Source: Microbacterium halimionae (GTDB taxonomy: Bacteria > Actinomycetota > Actinomycetes > Actinomycetales > Microbacteriaceae). From it: a DNA stretch of 64,000 bases. Made by a program: the position numbers and the translations under genes. The stretch is from contig NZ_JAAOZB010000001.1 in NCBI RefSeq assembly GCF_011761265.1, forward strand, positions 62,001 through 126,000. Reading direction: 5' to 3'. Within the stretch, counting starts at the first letter, position 1. Every line of letters starts with the position of its first letter. Positions 60,862-64,000 of this stretch are shown in pieces. The notes below the pieces were generated by a model, which saw only the letters and a list, made by a program, of their open reading frames with translations, had not been told where the DNA came from and ran no database searches.

Positions 60862-62489
60862 GCGAGGGCTTCTACCGCCGCACGCTCGGCAGCAAGGCCA
60901 GCGCGGTAGCGCTCGAGATAGCGAGCAAAACCGGATACATCGTCAACGCTCGGCTCGACAACTGCGAACGCCGAGTCGCCGAACACTGCGCCCGACAGAT
61001 AGTCCCCGAGTTCGCGCCCATCGGCCTTGACTGTGTATGCGGCCAGAACAGCGATACCCCAGGCACCACCTTCGCCTGCCGTCTCAGCGACAGCGACAGG
61101 AGCATCGATAGCGCCAGCAAGCATGCGCTGGGCAACACCCGCAGTTTTGAAGAGCCCACCGTGCGCGTACATCGCGTCAATCTTCACGCCTTCCTCAGCG
61201 AGAACGCGCATGCCGAGAGCGAGCGTCGCGAAGACACCGTAGATCTGGGCACGCATGAAGTTTGGCAGCGACAGCGTGCTGTCGGGGGTGCGGACAACCA
61301 TCGGTCGCCCCTCCGAGAGGCCAGCGATCGGCTCGCCGGAGAGATGGTTGTAGGCGAGCAGTCCACCGGCGTCAGTTTCGCCGGAGAGCGCCTGAGTGAA
61401 GAGGGTTTCAAAAACGGCATCCGCGTCGAGCTTTTGACCCGACACTGACGCGAAGTCAGCAAAAAGGCGCACCCATGCCGAAAGCTCGCTTGCGCCGTTA
61501 TTGCAGTGCACCATCGCGACGGGGTCCCCCGCGGGGGTCGTCACGACATCGAGTTCGTCGTGAACCTGGGTGAGCGAACGCTCCAAGACCACCATTGAGA
61601 AGATGCTGGTTCCGGCGCTCACGTTACCCGTGCGCGGGGCGACAGCGCACGTGGCGACCATGCCGGTTCCGGCATCTCCCTCGGGCGGGCAGAACGCAAT
61701 CCCTGCCCGCAGCACTCCAGCGGGGTCGAGCAGCGCTGCACCTTCGCTCGTCAGGTTTCCGGCTTGTTCGCCCGCAACAAGAACGCTGGGCAGCACCTCC
61801 GAAAGACGGAACCCCGGGTGCCGGTCGGCAACGAGACTGTCGTAACTTTCACGAAGTTTGGCATCGTAAGTCTTTGTCGCGGGGTCAATAGGGAAGACTC
61901 CCGACGCGTCACCGACGCCGAGAACCTTGCTGCCCGTCAGACGCCAATGCACGTAACCCGCGAGCGTCGTGAGGGTGCGCACCTCAGCGACGTGTGCTTC
62001 TTCGTCACGCACAGCCTGATGCAAGTGTGCGATCGACCACCGCAGCGGGATATTGACGCCGAACAGATCGGTCAGCTCCGTCGCTGCCTGCCCAGTGCTG
62101 GTGTTTCGCCACGTACGAAATGGTGTGAGCAGGCGATCTTCAGCATCGAAGGCGAGGTAACCGTGCATCATCGCCGAGATGCCTATCGCGTCGAACGACT
62201 CGACAGTGACTCCGAAGCTTTCGCGGATGCTGGCACTCAGCGCCGAGTATGCGGCTTGCACCCCGCTCCACACGTCTTCGAGCGAGTAGGTCCAGGTGCG
62301 ATCGACGAACTGGTTTTCCCATTCGTGACTGCCTGTCGCCACTACCTGCGTGGGGTCATCGGTCAGTACGAGGCACGCCTTGATGCGCGTCGAGCCAAGC
62401 TCGATCCCGAGCGACGTGCGCCCGGCCACGAGAGCATCCTTCAAAACGCTCATCGCATCGGCCACGTTTTCTGCTGACTGGTCACTCAT
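60858..62489 (-). CDS. araB: Ribulokinase (FGGY-family sugar kinase)
   Basis: A 543-residue FGGY kinase. The ATPase start is GIELGSTRIKACLVL, and the C-terminal part has the ADP-binding MYAHGGLFKTAGVAQRMLAGAIDAPVAV. It phosphorylates L-ribulose. ATG 62489 (MSDQSAENV) is chosen; the frame goes to 62519. Operator upstream at 62565-62578. No araD (ribulose-5-phosphate 4-epimerase) gene is present here, so that step must be encoded elsewhere. A xylulokinase is possible by sequence, but context favours araB. Confidence 0.88.
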   Translation of the reverse strand: MSDQSAENVADAMSVLKDALVAGRTSLGIELGSTRIKACLVLTDDPTQVVATGSHEWENQFVDRTWTYSLEDVWSGVQAAYSALSASIRESFGVTVESFDAIGISAMMHGYLAFDAEDRLLTPFRTWRNTSTGQAATELTDLFGVNIPLRWSIAHLHQAVRDEEAHVAEVRTLTTLAGYVHWRLTGSKVLGVGDASGVFPIDPATKTYDAKLRESYDSLVADRHPGFRLSEVLPSVLVAGEQAGNLTSEGAALLDPAGVLRAGIAFCPPEGDAGTGMVATCAVAPRTGNVSAGTSIFSMVVLERSLTQVHDELDVVTTPAGDPVAMVHCNNGASELSAWVRLFADFASVSGQKLDADAVFETLFTQALSGETDAGGLLAYNHLSGEPIAGLSEGRPMVVRTPDSTLSLPNFMRAQIYGVFATLALGMRVLAEEGVKIDAMYAHGGLFKTAGVAQRMLAGAIDAPVAVAETAGEGGAWGIAVLAAYTVKADGRELGDYLSGAVFGDSAFAVVEPSVDDVSGFARYLERYRAGLAAERAAVEALA

Positions 62490-62564
62490 AGAACCGCTCC
62501 GTCCTTGACCGCGCACCACCGCCCGGCATTACCATCCACACGGCCATTTCACCGCTGGCATAGA

Positions 62565-62578
62565 TGTTACCGGTCACA
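62565..62578. promoter_or_regulatory. Arabinose LacI-type operator before araB
   Basis: TGTTACCGGTCACA, identical to the 14 bases at 59804-59817. It lies 76 bases before the araB start, between araB and the MarR gene. Confidence 0.75.
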
Positions 62579-62604
62579 AACCGAGTAATCGATCCCAGCT
62601 CGAG

Positions 62605-63060
62605 TTAGTCTCCGAACCCATGAGAGCTCTTCACACGGAGCCCCTCGTCAATGCGCTCGACGAAGCGTTTTGCTGCACCGAGATCTTCTCGACTGCCACC
62701 CAAGGCCGACAGCATCCGCTGTGCCAGATATTCGCGAATTTTGGCGCTTGTCTCGTGGGCAAGATCGGTGAGCTCGATGCGCACGAGACGCGAATCCGCG
62801 TCGTCGTGTCGGCGGACAACGAGACCGTGCGACTCGAGTCCGCGCAGCGCAACACTGAGATTGCTCCGCCGGAGCGCCGTTCCCTCGGCGATAGCACTCG
62901 GTGTCGTGCGCGGGTGCCGCTGGATCCACCGCAACGTCGTAATTTCAGTGCCCGTCAACGACACGATCCCCGGAACATGAGAGCCGCGCGGTTCGATCTC
63001 GCGACCGATCCGCAGGATCGTCTCGGCAAGCTCCGCGAGATCGTCATCGTTTGTGGCCAC
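62605..63060 (-). CDS. MarR-family transcriptional regulator
   Basis: A 151-residue winged-helix regulator with LTGTEITTLRWIQRHPRTTPSAIAEGTALRRSNLSVALRGLESHGLVVRRHDDADSRLVRIELT. It is divergent from a Bcr/CflA exporter with 68 bases between the starts and probably represses it. An AT-rich partial palindrome in this gap is the likely operator. Confidence 0.92.
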   Translation of the reverse strand: MATNDDDLAELAETILRIGREIEPRGSHVPGIVSLTGTEITTLRWIQRHPRTTPSAIAEGTALRRSNLSVALRGLESHGLVVRRHDDADSRLVRIELTDLAHETSAKIREYLAQRMLSALGGSREDLGAAKRFVERIDEGLRVKSSHGFGD

Positions 63061-63095
63061 AGCGCCATGCTACGCGAACTTCCGTTATAGTTATG

Positions 63096-63109
63096 GTTAC
63101 ATAATCATT
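63096..63109. promoter_or_regulatory. MarR operator candidate between regulator and exporter
   Basis: TGGTTACATAATCA matches its own reverse complement at 10 of 14 positions. It lies in an AT-rich stretch (63085-63116) that stands out from the high-GC surroundings and overlaps the expected promoters of both genes. Confidence 0.5.
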
Positions 63110-63128
63110 ATTTACTCACGGGAGAACA

Positions 63129-64000
63129 ATGTCTACGGCGACTGCCACGACCCTCACATCGCCGCCGGTAACAACTGCCTCGAAGGTGAGCGTTCCGGTA
63201 CTTCTTGTGCTGGCGCTACTCTCGGCAATCGCCCCGTTCGCGACCGATCTGTACCTGCCTGCGTTCCCGGGGATGGTCGTCGATCTCGACACGACAGCAA
63301 CCCTCGTGCAGTTCACGCTCACCGCGTTCCTCGTCGGCATCACGCTCGGGCAGCTCATCTTCGGCCCCCTCTCCGATCGATTCGGGCGGATGCCTCCACT
63401 CATCATCGGGTCGGTGCTCTGTGTCGCAGCATCCGTCGTGGCTGTGTTCGCGCCGACCGTCGGAGTCTTGATCATCGCGCGGCTCGTTCAGGGTCTCGGA
63501 GCGGCCGCCGGCATGGTGATCGGCCGGGCGATCATCTCGGACGTCAGTTCGGGCAAAGCTGCAGCACGCGCATTCAGTCTCATGATGATCGTCGGCGGCG
63601 TCGCACCCGTCATCGCCCCACTGGTGGGTGGCTTCTTGGTCGGACCGCTCGGCTGGCGCGGCATTCTCGCCGTCATCTTGGGCCTTTCGATCCTCATGCT
63701 CGTGGCCATCATCGTCGTCCTGAAAGAGTCTTTCCCGCAGCACGCCCGCCACCAGCGTCGCGCTCACATCAACGCTGGCAACTCGCCTTTCACAGAGCTG
63801 CGTACGCGGAAGTACATCGGCTTCACGGCGACTTTCGGATTCGCATTCGCCGTCATGATGGCCTATATCTCCGCGTCGCCGTTCGTCTACCAAGACATGA
63901 TGGGAATGAGCGCCCTGCAGTACGCCATGTGCTTTGGCATGAACGCGTTGGCACTCGTCATCACGAGCGCGATCTCAGCGAAGCTTGCGGCCACCCGATC
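63129..64000 (+). CDS. Bcr/CflA-family MFS drug exporter (3' end missing)
   Basis: The reading frame starts at ATG 63129 after GGGAG and runs off the window, with 290 codons seen. It has FATDLYLPAFPGMVVDL after helix 1 and motif A LGQLIFGPLSDRFGR, both typical of the 12-helix DHA1 Bcr/CflA group. Eight or more helices are visible. It likely pumps out drugs or metabolites with proton exchange. The divergent MarR gene is its probable repressor. Confidence 0.92.
   Translation, partial: MSTATATTLTSPPVTTASKVSVPVLLVLALLSAIAPFATDLYLPAFPGMVVDLDTTATLVQFTLTAFLVGITLGQLIFGPLSDRFGRMPPLIIGSVLCVAASVVAVFAPTVGVLIIARLVQGLGAAAGMVIGRAIISDVSSGKAAARAFSLMMIVGGVAPVIAPLVGGFLVGPLGWRGILAVILGLSILMLVAIIVVLKESFPQHARHQRRAHINAGNSPFTELRTRKYIGFTATFGFAFAVMMAYISASPFVYQDMMGMSALQYAMCFGMNALALVITSAISAKLAATR

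Overview
The window is a high-GC (roughly 60%) chromosomal segment of an actinobacterium, most likely from the family Microbacteriaceae. This is inferred from gene content: a DUF222/13E12-type HNH protein, a circularly permuted ATP-grasp/alpha-E/transglutaminase set, DyP peroxidase with CopC and PCu(A)C, LacI-controlled sugar operons, tRNA-Arg(ACG) and a DUF4383 protein. Frequent GTG starts, four-base gene overlaps and many GGATGC/GCATCC words fit the same group. Genes are densely packed on both strands. I see no prophage, integrase, transposase, CRISPR array or rRNA.

Layout. 1-10.7 kb: 3' part of a SulP transporter, tadA, upp, a large RecB-like nuclease/helicase, NAD+ synthetase, a phosphopantetheinyl transferase, an aldo/keto reductase and a nucleosidase-like gene. 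10.7-17.4 kb: MFS exporter, small membrane protein, sbcCD, Nudix hydrolase. 17.5-25.5 kb: acetyltransferase, a Cys-rich and apparently leaderless upstream ORF before a winged-helix regulator, an AlkA-like glycosylase, a VOC protein, an aldo/keto reductase, an ABC exporter, an F420-reductase-like protein and a HAD phosphatase. 25.5-31.7 kb: a two-component system with a third gene, an acyl-CoA ligase and a DUF1295 protein. This block carries three copies of an 83-85 bp palindromic element. 31.7-34.8 kb: extracytoplasmic copper/heme operon (membrane protein, CopC, PCu(A)C, Tat-exported DyP peroxidase). 34.8-38.8 kb: SRPBCC, SDR and Old Yellow Enzyme genes, then a divergent MarR/quinone-oxidoreductase pair with two matching operators. 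38.8-40.8 kb: a DUF222-HNH gene bracketed by two near-identical ~130-base sequences that each end in a terminator-like hairpin. 40.8-44.8 kb: transglutaminase and ATP-grasp/alpha-E protein, with a MarR regulator. 44.7-52.9 kb: a LacI-controlled operon (ABC importer, alpha-xylosidase, beta-glucosidase) that fits uptake and breakdown of xyloglucan-type oligosaccharides. 53.0-57.3 kb: tRNA-Arg, MpaB-family protein, a Rieske/FAD-reductase operon and small proteins. 57.3-62.6 kb: L-arabinose genes (epimerase, araA, LacI regulator, araB) with two identical operators. 62.6-64 kb: MarR regulator divergent from a truncated Bcr/CflA exporter.

The most unusual items are the paired RNA-like repeats around an HNH gene whose first catalytic His codon reads Asp, the palindromic element family clustered in 6.2 kb, and the Cys-codon leader peptide before a winged-helix regulator.
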